This document shows, piece after piece, positions 49,660 to 58,942 of a stretch of DNA of 64,000 nucleotides. The notes under the pieces are model-generated. The model was not told the DNA's origin. It searched no databases and worked only from the letters and a program-made list of their open reading frames with translations. The stretch lies in contig JALJCQ010000016.1 of the NCBI GenBank assembly GCA_023091665.1, positions 1,302,001 through 1,366,000 of the forward strand. Reading direction: 5' to 3'. Made by a program: the position numbers and the translations under genes. This stretch comes from Pythium myriotylum (taxonomy: Eukaryota; Oomycota; Peronosporomycetes; Pythiales; Pythiaceae). Numbering within the stretch: position 1 is the first letter of the stretch; each line of letters begins with the position of its first letter.

Positions 49660-50960
49660 GGCTGCTGGAAGTGCTTGAACTGAAGGTTGCTCGAGGCGGT
49701 AGATTGGAGAGTGAGCTAGTTGAGGCCTGGCCCATGACTCGGTCGGTCAAAATGGAGCGTGCTTTGCCCTTGCAAGACGAGAGCGATGGGTTTGGTCGTG
49801 TGGATTCTTGAGATTTTTGTGTTTGAAAGTTCAATGGGATGTGAGATATAAATCCGGTGGTAGGCCTGATGTGAGATCAACATATCACGGGTAGTGTACC
49901 CAATCGCTCCAGCGGAAACCCCGTTCAGCACATAATATGTATCATCGGTTTGGCTTGCTTGCACTGGCCACAAGTGTCTCTTCTATCAGTGCTGAACACG
50001 CCGGATTTCTCGCGACCAGCAAAACTGGTTGAAATCGCCCATAGTACAGTACAACCCTAGACAAACCCGTCGCCTCGATGGCGCCGTTTCGCCTCGGGAG
50101 CGATTCTCAGCATGTTCGTGTAGGTTAATGGTGAATATGGATTGAGAGACTCATCGCATCATTTCATGTACATGTCCGTCATCTCTCACCCTACCATCTC
50201 CACGAAGGGCGAGAAACGATCATTCTCACGCACGATCCTTAGATCTGGCCTCGACGGGCTCGAACGTTTTAGCTTCTTCGTGAACTGACCCACGACAGCA
50301 AACCTCTGCGGCTTTCCCTGCCTCTCCGCGCACACGATTCGCCATCGAATCATTTTCTCCTCGTCACCAATTCACGAGAATATTATGATGATGATAGTAT
50401 CTACTGCCTCGAGCACGACGCCGCAGGCGACCAGCTCGTCGCTTCCGACTTACGATTTTGGCTCTTAAGCCAAGTTGACAGGCGGTAAGGACAGAACGCA
50501 AGGGTTCAGCGTTACTGATGTGATTGGATGAAGGTGCGTGTTGCTTGTGTGGCTTTTTTGTTTTAGAGTGATAGAGTCCATCCAGTTGACAGCATATCCT
50601 CGTAGGCAATCGAGGGCGATGCATTATTTGGTCTTTATTCTTCTTCCTTTCCATTTCTCGGATCAGTAGCCCGATTCGCAGTCACCCCACTCCTGTCACC
50701 GACCAAGAGGAAGTCCATTCGCTACAGCAAAAATCATTGAGTGATTCACGATATGGCTGACATTGCCTACAAATTCCATCAATCATCTTCAAGGCGTCTA
50801 AGTTGCCTTCTCCATCCATCAACGACCCTCCTCCACGCACAATTCTCTGAAATGGCCACGAGAGAAATGACCATTTCCCACACATGATCCTCTGATTTAG
50901 CCTCGGCACACTTCACGCTTGAGCCCATTCGTGAATTCACCCCCTCGACTGCAAACCTCC
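49660..50960. other. 1.3 kb spacer with a decayed duplicate of the next gene's 5' region
   Basis: Besides the elicitin promoter, the stretch about 50,205-50,340 resembles 50,860-50,975 just before and over the start of the coiled-coil gene: GAGAAACGATCATTCTCACG against GAGAAATGACCATTTCCCAC, then GATCCTTAGATCTGGCCTCG against GATCCTCTGATTTAGCCTCG, and GACAGCAAACCTCTGCGG against GACTGCAAACCTCCATGG. It looks like an old tandem duplication with the coding part lost. Confidence 0.45.
49701..49716 (-). promoter_or_regulatory. Oomycete core promoter (initiator plus flanking element) of the elicitin gene
   Basis: Sense sequence GCTCACTCTCCAATCT matches the oomycete consensus GCTCATTYYNCAWTTT at all but two positions and lies about 42-57 bases before the ATG. 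Transcription is expected to start within it. Confidence 0.65.
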
Positions 50961-51434
50961 ATGGCTTCTTCTACCTTTACTTCGGCCACGACGGGAACCA
51001 CCTCTTCGGTGGCCGACCTGGAGAAGCGTCTGCTCGATGCCGCAGCCGCCATTCAGGAAGCCCTTGCCGTGGTCCGCATGGCCACGCCGACGCCGACCGC
51101 CGAAGACGCGCGTCTTGCACGCTTGGAGCAGCAGGTCGCGAGTCTGCAGAAGTCGAACGACAAACTGCAGCAACAAGTCGACGATTTTGATGCTGCGCTT
51201 GACGATCTCACCGACGAAGTCGCTAGAGTAAATGTGGATGTCGAGAATGAGCGCTCGAGACTCGATGACCTCGTGGACGAGGTCGGAACCCTGGGTGACA
51301 ACGTGGACGAAATGCAGAGAGAGGCCTCCAGATGCAAGCAAGCGACCGAGGAAGAGGAGGACGATAGCACTGTGATGGTGTCTAGGCTCCATACCAGTGG
51401 ACGAAGTGAGCAGCAGGAGTTGCCGGACTGGTAG
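50961..51434 (+). CDS. Small acidic coiled-coil protein
   Basis: A 157-residue protein of unknown function. The ATG at 50961 gives MASSTFTSATTGTTSSVADL; the 14 codons upstream begin with TTG. Residues about 17-125 are one long heptad-patterned helix (LARLEQQVASLQKSNDKLQQ, VDDFDAALDDLTDEVARVNV) suited to parallel dimerisation. The tail is acidic (TEEEEDDSTVMV) and ends ELPDW. Its middle recalls t-SNARE or tropomyosin-like repeats, but no membrane anchor is present. In the sense direction CCCATTCGTGAATTC, 25-40 bases before the ATG, fits the oomycete initiator. Confidence 0.6.
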   Translation: MASSTFTSATTGTTSSVADLEKRLLDAAAAIQEALAVVRMATPTPTAEDARLARLEQQVASLQKSNDKLQQQVDDFDAALDDLTDEVARVNVDVENERSRLDDLVDEVGTLGDNVDEMQREASRCKQATEEEEDDSTVMVSRLHTSGRSEQQELPDW

Positions 51435-51717
51435 GTATAGCGTGTAGCTTCGTAGCATTTCTCGCTAACTGCATAATACATGAACGTGGACGTACTGAAG
51501 TGGAAGCCGCACTTTTCATCGGGATATTCGAGTATCGTCTTGACAGTTCACATCCGCTTGTAAAGCACTCGAGGATATCGGCCACACGCGGGCTAGTCAT
51601 GCAATCGACGGCAATGTATTCTTTTGATCTTTTCCTCTCTTTCCTCACTTTCTCTTCATCATCTCTCGTCTTGTTTTTCTAATGAGATCGGCCTACGTAC
51701 ATTCGTTGCTTTTGCCT

Positions 51718-52739
51718 TTAAAAGCTGAAGTGCTGGTTCGGGGAGAAGCCGAGCTGCTCCAGCGCCGGGAGCACGGCAAACTTGAGCATGGGCGGCGGGC
51801 CGCAGAGGAAGACCTGGACGTCGGGCGCCGCGGCCGGGAGGTGCTCCTTGATCATGTCGGCGTTGATGAAGCCGGTCGAGTACTTCCAGTCGGGGCTCGC
51901 GTCGCGGTCAATCGTGTACCAGACGTGCACGTTCGGGTGGTTGCGCGCCATGCCGTCGATCTCGTCGCGCAGCAAGATGTCGGCCTCGGTCTGGTTCGCA
52001 AAGAGCAAGTAGAACTCGGTCTTGTCGCTGCAAACAGAGCAATCACACACGCGTCAGCCTCGAGCAAGTGTCTCTGCTAAACCACACACACGTACTTGGC
52101 GTCCTTGAGCGCGCGGCGCACGATCTGCAGCATGGGCGTGATGCCCGTGCCGCCGGCGATCATGGCAATCTTCTTGGCGCGTCGCACTTCGGGCTCGGCG
52201 TCGCTCACGCGGTGCTTGATGTGGATCTCGCCCTTGCCCACGTACGTGAGCTTGCCCTTGGGGCCCGAGACTTCGATCGTGTCGCCGATCTTGAGGCTCT
52301 CGAGGTACTGCGACATCTTGCCGCCTTCCGGGAACTTGGGGTGCACGTCCTTGAAGTAGACCTTGACTACGAGGTCGACGTAGCCCTTGACGTCGTCGCC
52401 GCTCACGGGCGTGTACGAGCGCATGACGAGCTTGCCGTCGGCGTCCGTGTACCGCAGCGAGATGTGCTGGCCCACGGGCAGCCCGAGCACGTGGCGCTCC
52501 GTGGGCAAGCCGAAGCGGAAGCGGCGCGTGTCGTGCGAGAGCACCTCCTTCTCCAGCAGCGGCAGGTGCACCGTGGGCGGCGCGCCGCCGGGCGTCTTGG
52601 GCGGCTTGAGCGTCTTGCTCGTCGTGCCTTCCATGAAGCTGATGATGAGGTACGCGATGCCGGCCGAGGCCGCCAGCACCGTGGCCAAGAGCACGAGCAG
52701 GCGCGGCTCCTCTTGCATCTCTTCCAGGTAAACGTCCAT
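51718..52739 (-). CDS. NADH-cytochrome b5 reductase
   Basis: This FAD enzyme passes electrons from NADH to cytochrome b5 for fatty-acid desaturation and sterol synthesis at the ER or outer mitochondrial membrane. Two exons (52096-52739 and 51718-52027) join in phase to 317 residues, the family length. The ATG at 52739 gives an N-terminal anchor ([20 protein letters not shown], about residues 14-35). The FAD motif RSYTPVS is at 107-113, GKMSQYL at 140-146, the NADH motif [10 protein letters not shown] at 195-204 and CGPPPM at 290-295. The protein ends with the aromatic FSPNQHFSF, near the usual C-terminal Phe. It is divergent from the LYR-motif gene with 266 bases between starts. Confidence 0.95.
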
Positions 52740-53005
52740 TGGCACGGGGAGGGGGAGAGAAGGAAGCGCGACTGGGGGGGGGTGGACCTCCTCGGGAGGA
52801 TCAATGGATTATTGGGCCGGGCGAGGGGTGCGAAATAGTGACATGGGCGCTCCAGGCGATTGTATGGGATATGTGGACCACATAGGTCACTCAATTGAGG
52901 GAAAGGATCGCCGCACGCCCGATGACCGAGTGGGTGGATGCCCAATGGCGTCATTCGGCATTCGCCCATTGACGCGCCGCGTGGCGAGTAATCCTCTGCG
53001 CGACG

Positions 53006-53395
53006 ATGAGTCTGCGCACGCGCGTGCTCGGCGGCTACAAGCGCCTGCTGCGCGCCAGCCGACAGACCTTCCGCGGCGACGAGTACGCGCTCGGCGAGGC
53101 GCGCCGCGCGCTGCGCGAGCAGTTCGCCGTGAACCGCGACGTGGACGACGCCGCGACCGTCGAGGAGCTGCTCAAGGGCGTCGACGAGGCCGAGAGCATG
53201 CTGCTGCACCACATTGTGCAGGGACGACAGAAGGCCACGGACGAAGCGACGGGCGCGCCGCGCTTTGAAGTGCAGCTCACGGACCCGCAGCGCAGCGCCA
53301 TGCGCAAGGACGAAGAGCTCACGCCGCTCACGGAAAAGTCGGCCGCCGAGCCGCTCGTCATGAACTCGGGCAACGTCTGCCAGCGACCCGAGTGA
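53006..53395 (+). CDS. LYR-motif complex III assembly factor (LYRM7/MZM1 type)
   Basis: A 129-residue protein. Proteins of this type hold the Rieske iron-sulfur protein in the mitochondrial matrix before its insertion into complex III. The start RTRVLGGYKRLLRASRQTFR carries the LYR-like Tyr-Lys-Arg-Leu-Leu-Arg segment, and the run TFRGDEYALGEARRALREQF with VDEAESMLLHHIVQGR matches the MZM1/LYRM7 helices, including the conserved Asn/Gln-rich second half. The C-terminal 40 residues are polar and extend beyond the family core. The positively charged N-terminus is consistent with import. Assignment rests on pattern and length. Confidence 0.78.
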   Translation: MSLRTRVLGGYKRLLRASRQTFRGDEYALGEARRALREQFAVNRDVDDAATVEELLKGVDEAESMLLHHIVQGRQKATDEATGAPRFEVQLTDPQRSAMRKDEELTPLTEKSAAEPLVMNSGNVCQRPE

Positions 53396-53715
53396 AGAGA
53401 CACCACAGGATGAAGATGGAGCACGCGAACAAGAGAGAGAGAGAGAGAGATTTGCCACGAGAGGAAAGCAAGCGATAATATATTAAGGAAGCCTCACGTC
53501 CGACGCCGTGGGCTTCCGAGTTCTAAAAAAGAGCTCTCCGAAGGTCGCTACATATACAAAACTGACTTGGAGAAGACGCGGCGCGCCACGACCGCGCCCA
53601 TGGTTGCCCGCATCGTCGATGGCGTGTGCGTTCGCGTTCTTCTCGCTTCTGTGTTCTTCTTTCGACGCAGTCCCACGCAGCAAACACACAGAGACGCCGT
53701 TGGCGTGGCAAGGTC
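53396..53715. other. Convergent spacer after the LYR-motif gene
   Basis: 320 bases with a (GA)n run at about 53,434-53,449. No gene is supported. Confidence 0.4.
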
Positions 53716-53958
53716 CTAGGCCGTCTTGACGCGCATCGAGCTGGCCTTCCAGGCGTCGTAGAGGTACTTTCCGTTGAGCATGTCGACGAGCGTGCGGAGC
53801 GTGGTCTGCTCCTTGCGCGCGAGGCGTTCTTCGTGCTCGTCTTCTTCTTCTTCTTGCGGCTCGTACGAGAGCTGCTCGGGCTCGTTCATGGCCTGCGAGA
53901 GCCCGATCATGGCCACGATGAGCGAGAGGAAGAGCAGGATGTAGCGCAGCGGGCACAT
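53716..53958 (-). CDS. Small single-pass membrane protein
   Basis: An 80-residue protein of unknown function. An N-terminal hydrophobic helix (LRYILLFLSLIVAMIGLSQA, residues 4-23) could be a signal anchor or signal peptide. A very acidic linker follows (EPQEEEEDEHEERLARKE), then a short conserved-looking end (LVDMLNGKYLYDAWKASSMR). Coding is supported by codon-like composition, an ATG in good context and compact placement; no relative was recognised. If the first helix is cleaved this would be a small secreted acidic protein. Confidence 0.55.
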   Translation of the reverse strand: MCPLRYILLFLSLIVAMIGLSQAMNEPEQLSYEPQEEEEDEHEERLARKEQTTLRTLVDMLNGKYLYDAWKASSMRVKTA

Positions 53959-54720
53959 GGTCGAGGCGGCGGAGGTTCGCGAATGAGGATTTCCGACCGG
54001 TTCGCTCGCGATGGACGTCTGCTCGTCAGGGTGCCGTGTGACTTTCCCTTTATGGGAGAGGCGGTCAAGACATGTGGACGGGAAGCACGTGGATGGACCT
54101 GCGAGACTCGATGGAGCAGGCAGGAGGAGAGCGAGTTGGAGCCAGAATGGAGAGAAAGGAACCTTTGAGAAGGCATAATCAAGCTAATTTTAAACTGGAG
54201 AGTTCTCCGGATCCTAGGAAGGTTCAGTGGGCAAGGTGCTTTCGGCGAATCGCAGAATCCACCCAAGTACTCATCGTGGATTGGATGAAACTGTACCTCA
54301 GGGGGTTTTCGCCAATCAAATCGCTGTCCAGATGGTTACGCACATGTGGAGCTGAAGTACACTAGGCGTATCTGGCTCTTTTCTGTCGCGCGCGACAAGT
54401 CAACAACCCGGTCACCACACGTCTCAGCTTGGGAAACCGTAATGGGTTATGATGGGTTATTATCAGAAATTGTTGAGTCGTTAGGAACCAAGTACGTCAT
54501 TACACGCATGGGGTTACGTACGGTGGGGAGCTCGCCGAAAGCTCGGGCTCCTCATGAGCTACAAAGCCCTCGCGGCTCTGCGCTGCCAGCGCTATTCAAC
54601 GATACAACACACGAGTTTCATGAGATTCGTCACGTGCGACATGGTGACTCATAGGCACTTACATCGCAGCACGCGGAGCAAGTCGCTCGGTCGCTCGAGA
54701 TAGTACATGGCCTACACATG
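53959..54720. other. Spacer between the small membrane protein and the trehalose synthase gene
   Basis: 762 bases. Several overlapping frames on both strands are open but have no protein-like features. The region includes the promoter of the small membrane protein gene and the 3' flank of the trehalose synthase gene. Confidence 0.4.
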
Positions 54721-57700
54721 TCACAGATTTTGGTCAATTTTTCCCGACATGGAAGCCAAGGTCGGACAAGGAATGGGGAGACGCACCTCAGTCTTGTTGG
54801 CGCCAATGTGGCACGTGTACACACTCGCTTTGCTCGAGAGAGCAGCCGAGCCCTTGGGCGGACTGCGCATCTCGACGGTTGGGGTTGTCGGTGGCAGTGG
54901 GACTGGAGGTCGAGCCACGCCGGGAGGCAGCGATGTGAGCAGCGGCGATCTTCCAGGTGGAGCTGCTGAGCTCGGTTTCGCTGTGGTCGTGATTCGACGT
55001 GCAGCGTTCTCTTGCTGTGCGTGGTCATAGTGTTCCTGGAAGAACGTGAAAAGATCGTCGTCCTCGAGGCCGTTGCCAGCGCAAAACACAAAGTCGATCT
55101 GCGGTTGCTTGGTCTTGTTGCTGGCTGCAGACGCACGAGCGAAGCCTGTCGTGGCCGGCGACGGCGGCTGGTCGTAGAGCTTGAGGATCTCGTCGATGAT
55201 GACCGTCTTTGTGATGCCCTGGAGACGCACTTCGACGTTGTTAGTGCCTTGCAGCACCTCGAGCGGAAGCGAGCAGAGCACATCCTCGAGATTCACTTGC
55301 ATGTCGCGTGCCTGCATGGGACCGAAGATCGGATCCGTCTCGCCGTAGTGCCAGGTCAACGAACTCTCCTTGGTCTCGATGAAGCTACCGGGCGTACGCT
55401 CGGTGAAGTACTGCATGATGGGGCGCACAACTTTCTTCCACGACGGATCGTGGTCCTCTGTCATCATCTCCCATTCGTCGGTGTGAGGCAACCGGTAGAA
55501 GTAGCCGGACTCGGCCACCACACCGATCCGTCGGTCGTTGAGCCAGCTACCGATCACACCGCGCTCGTGACCACTCACCAACAGTACCGTGTTCTTCTTA
55601 TCAGCCGCGAGGCTCTCGATGATACGCTTAACGAACGGCTTGGGTGGTGCTATCGTTGAACGCTGGTGAGCCTCTTCCAGCAGCGTGCCTTCGTAATCCA
55701 ACACGATAATACGGCGTTTGCTGCGAGCGTATGCGTTCATGACGTCCATGGCTGGCAACTTCACTAGCTTTCGCGACGATGTAGGGCGCGAGACTGCGTA
55801 CTCCAGATCCGACAAAAAACTCTTTCCCCAGAAACTCGCTGTGTGGGTCTTGACATATCGGTACAAGTTGGATTGTCGATACTCGCGTTCCATAAGCGGT
55901 AGCGTGAAGCCATACTCGAGTGCACGGGCGATGTCGCTTGTGTTCCACGGGTTAACGCGGATCGCACCAGACAGCGATTGGGCCGAGCCAGCGAACTCGC
56001 TCAGAATCAACACACCGGGACCTTCACGATGCGGTTCACAAGGCTTGCTCTGGCACATGACATACTCATGACTCACAAGATTCATACCATCACGAAGTGA
56101 TGTGACGAGACAGACATCCGCAATGTTGTACAGCGCGACGAGCTCAGTTGGCGCGACTGGGCGGTGGATGTAGTGAACTGGGGAGTGGTGAAGAGTGCCG
56201 TAGCGTCCATTGATGCGACCGACCATCTCGTTCACACTCGCGGCCAGGTTCTGGTACTCGACAACGCCAGTGCGCGATGGTACGGCGATCTGGATGAGGA
56301 TAACGTTCTCGCGACGCTCTGGGTACATCGCAAGGAATCGCTCCATGGCCAGCAGCTTGTGCGGAATACCCTTGATGTAGTCCATGCGGTCAACGCCGAT
56401 GATGATCTTGCATCCCTTGAACTTCTCCGTCAGTTCTTTGATACGCTGCTGGGTCTCGTCCTTCTCCAAAATCTCCTCGAAATGTTCGGGATCGATTCCA
56501 ATCGGGAACACGCCGACGGCTGAGAAGTGGTCTTCCCACTCGATACCCTTGGGAGAAGAAGTCGCGCCAGGGATGCGAGCGCACGCCGACAGAAAGTGAC
56601 GAGCGTAGTCGTACGTGTGAAAACCTAGCAAGTCAGCACCGAGCAATCCTTCGAGGATCTGCTTACCAACAGGCAGCGAGCGGTACATCTCCGAGGACGG
56701 GAATGGCGTATGGAGGAACCAGCCGATCTTGCACTTGGGGTGGCGCTTGCGGAGCAGCGTCGGCAGATTCATCAAGTGGTAGTCGTGGATCCACACAAAG
56801 TCCCCTTCTCGGTACACTTGGTTCACGGCCTGTGCGAATCGCTTGTTGGCAAGTTTATACGCATCCCACATACGAAAGTCGAACTTCTTTTCAGCGCCGG
56901 CGCGGAAGAGCGGCAGCGGCACGTAGTGGAAGATGGGCCAGAGAATATCGTTACTAAAGTCGTTGTAATAGCGCGAGGCGATCTCTTTGGACAGAAACAC
57001 GGGCACGCAGTTGAATTCCTGCGCGAGCTTTTCACGCACTTTGGCTTGGTCTTCGTGGGCGATCTCTTCACCGAGCCAGCCGATCCAGATAAAAGGCACT
57101 TCGTCGCGAATACCATTAAGTGCCGTTACAAGACCGCCCGAGCTCATCTTAAACGACCATTCACCCGTGGTCTCGTTCCGCTGGAACGAAATAGGCAGAC
57201 GGTTCGAGACCATGATCAGTCGATGGCGTGCGTCGCCCATGGGCGGCAGGATCTCTTCCTGCGGCTTCTCGGTCTGGATCTGCACCATTGAGAGCTGTCG
57301 CTGGAGCTCCTGGATGTTCACGAGCAGCTCTTGCTCGCGAGCGTTCATCTCGCCCACGTCGTCGTCATCATACGTGAACACTCCGGACATGCCCCGCGAC
57401 CGCGACGACGAGCGCGATCGCGTCGCCGGCAACGCCGACAGCGAGGCGCCTCGCGGTCGCAACCCTGCTGTTGCTGATGCAGATGTCGCACGGCGTCGAT
57501 CGTCGCCCGTGCGCGAAGTGGTCGCTCCTTCCGACTCGAGCGAGCTGCTCTCGTCGTCGTCACAGCTGCTGCTGCTGCTCTCGTCGTCGTCGCTGCTCTC
57601 GTCGTCCGACTCGGAATCGCACGGCTCGTCGCCCGGAGCGACCGACTCGCCGTAGTTGTCGCGCTGCAGCTGCTGCTGTCGCAGCTCCGCGGGCGTGGAC

Positions 57701-57828
57701 GGCGGCGTGGCTTGATCTCGTCGAGCCGGCGACAAGGACGATCTTTGGCGTCCGAGCGCGTCGCCGTCGCCGCTCGTGGACGCGAAGAGCTCGTCGTCGG
57801 GGCGCGGACTCGTGGCGGACGTTGGCAT
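54721..57828 (-). CDS. Trehalose-6-phosphate synthase with degenerate phosphatase domain
   Basis: A single-exon, 1,035-residue protein. Residues 1-190 are a low-complexity Ser/Asp-rich region. The glycosyltransferase-20 domain (about 203-690) makes trehalose-6-phosphate from UDP-glucose and glucose-6-phosphate; it has SNRLPISF, GGLVTAL, WIGW, HDYHLM (348-353), FLHTPFPSSE (371-380), GVDRMDYIKGI (478-488) and SLRDGMNLVSHEY (577-589), so it looks active. The C-terminal domain (about 700-930) follows the trehalose-phosphatase pattern, but key sites differ: motif I is DYEGT (711-715) instead of DxDGT, SGR is SGH, and the metal-binding GDD is GNG (918-920). Phosphatase activity is therefore doubtful, as in the regulatory plant proteins. 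It ends with a Pro-rich tail. It is divergent with the myotubularin gene. Confidence 0.92.
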   Translation of the reverse strand: MPTSATSPRPDDELFASTSGDGDALGRQRSSLSPARRDQATPPSTPAELRQQQLQRDNYGESVAPGDEPCDSESDDESSDDDESSSSSCDDDESSSLESEGATTSRTGDDRRRATSASATAGLRPRGASLSALPATRSRSSSRSRGMSGVFTYDDDDVGEMNAREQELLVNIQELQRQLSMVQIQTEKPQEEILPPMGDARHRLIMVSNRLPISFQRNETTGEWSFKMSSGGLVTALNGIRDEVPFIWIGWLGEEIAHEDQAKVREKLAQEFNCVPVFLSKEIASRYYNDFSNDILWPIFHYVPLPLFRAGAEKKFDFRMWDAYKLANKRFAQAVNQVYREGDFVWIHDYHLMNLPTLLRKRHPKCKIGWFLHTPFPSSEMYRSLPVGKQILEGLLGADLLGFHTYDYARHFLSACARIPGATSSPKGIEWEDHFSAVGVFPIGIDPEHFEEILEKDETQQRIKELTEKFKGCKIIIGVDRMDYIKGIPHKLLAMERFLAMYPERRENVILIQIAVPSRTGVVEYQNLAASVNEMVGRINGRYGTLHHSPVHYIHRPVAPTELVALYNIADVCLVTSLRDGMNLVSHEYVMCQSKPCEPHREGPGVLILSEFAGSAQSLSGAIRVNPWNTSDIARALEYGFTLPLMEREYRQSNLYRYVKTHTASFWGKSFLSDLEYAVSRPTSSRKLVKLPAMDVMNAYARSKRRIIVLDYEGTLLEEAHQRSTIAPPKPFVKRIIESLAADKKNTVLLVSGHERGVIGSWLNDRRIGVVAESGYFYRLPHTDEWEMMTEDHDPSWKKVVRPIMQYFTERTPGSFIETKESSLTWHYGETDPIFGPMQARDMQVNLEDVLCSLPLEVLQGTNNVEVRLQGITKTVIIDEILKLYDQPPSPATTGFARASAASNKTKQPQIDFVFCAGNGLEDDDLFTFFQEHYDHAQQENAARRITTTAKPSSAAPPGRSPLLTSLPPGVARPPVPLPPTTPTVEMRSPPKGSAALSSKASVYTCHIGANKTEVRLPIPCPTLASMSGKIDQNL

Positions 57829-58942
57829 GGCGGCGAATGGAGAACTGGGGCGACACGGGAGGGGAGGACGAAGGAACTAGAAGCTGCCGTCTTCCATGGT
57901 CGCGGAAGAGCTCTTTTCCCATATATCCTGGTTAGTGACATCTCTGTTTCCTCTCGCTTGAGTGACTGCAATGTTAGCATTTGATGAACAGAAAACAGCT
58001 TGGCTTTAGTTTGCGTTGTCGTAGGGACGTTGGGCGAGGTGAGACCAGACTAGACTAGACGAGTTGGCAAAGAAAGCGTTGAGTCAAGTCGCGAGTGACT
58101 CAAGTGGGTGACTTCGATGTTGAGTCTCCTCTCTCTCTCCGAGACTCCTTCGTTCACGTCTGCACCGGCGTCGGAATGACGGTGGCGAGGATCTGCGAGA
58201 TGGACGACTCGAGAGTGAGCCACTCGCCGGACGACTCTCGGCCTAGGGTGGAGGAGAAGCCACCACCAGTCAGTCAGTTGGGTTGGGGAGAGCCACGCCC
58301 ATCAGCCACCACCCAGCCCACAGCCAAACACGAGCAGAAGTCGCGAACGACTTATTCGGCTGCGAAAGTCCATCTCCCGATGGGGAAGAGGATCCTCCCG
58401 CCTGCCTGCCCCTTGGGCGCAGTTGAAGCTCGTGTCTATCCGTTAAAATCATACTCACTGGATTCTTCTCGCTTGACGCAAAAAATTGGGATCCACTCAA
58501 TTGGTGATTTGGAACGATCTCACCAAACAAAGGCCCGCCGCCAGAGTGTCTCTCAGCTGAGTTTCTCAAGGGAGCTTCTCTCGCCCTTGACGACGAGGCG
58601 AAGAAGTGGCTGAGAAACAAGAGTCACAGATCTCTTCTCACCGACTAGGTAGGCACTGTACATACAGATCTCTCTCTCTTCCTGGGGACTTTCCCCACGG
58701 GAAGCTCTTGCGTGACATCACTGCACTTGAAAATCTCACGCACGAATGGCTGGCTTTTCTTCCCCAGTTTACAAACTTCAAGTGCAACCACGTCACATGG
58801 AGCTCCACGTGTGGGTATCGCAATCCCACTGTTGACGGTCGTACCGTACCTGTTCGAAATAGAACCCCCTTCCATTTCGGCCAATTTGCGCGAGAAACGA
58901 CGAGCCACGCTGAACCCACACACCCGCTTTCTCTCGCCGACG
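57829..58942. promoter_or_regulatory. 1.1 kb divergent region, trehalose synthase and myotubularin genes
   Basis: Holds both promoters. It has CT-rich runs at about 58,130-58,145 and 58,668-58,682 and paired TGACTCAAGTG/GTGACTC-like words near 58,080-58,115. Open frames continue upstream of both starts but without ATG or protein-like features. No RNA gene is seen. Confidence 0.4.

Noticed and set aside
53626..54168. 180-residue plus-strand frame over the small membrane protein gene
   Set aside because: Antisense to the acidic linker (runs of LVFFFFLRL are the reverse of poly-Glu) with no independent support.
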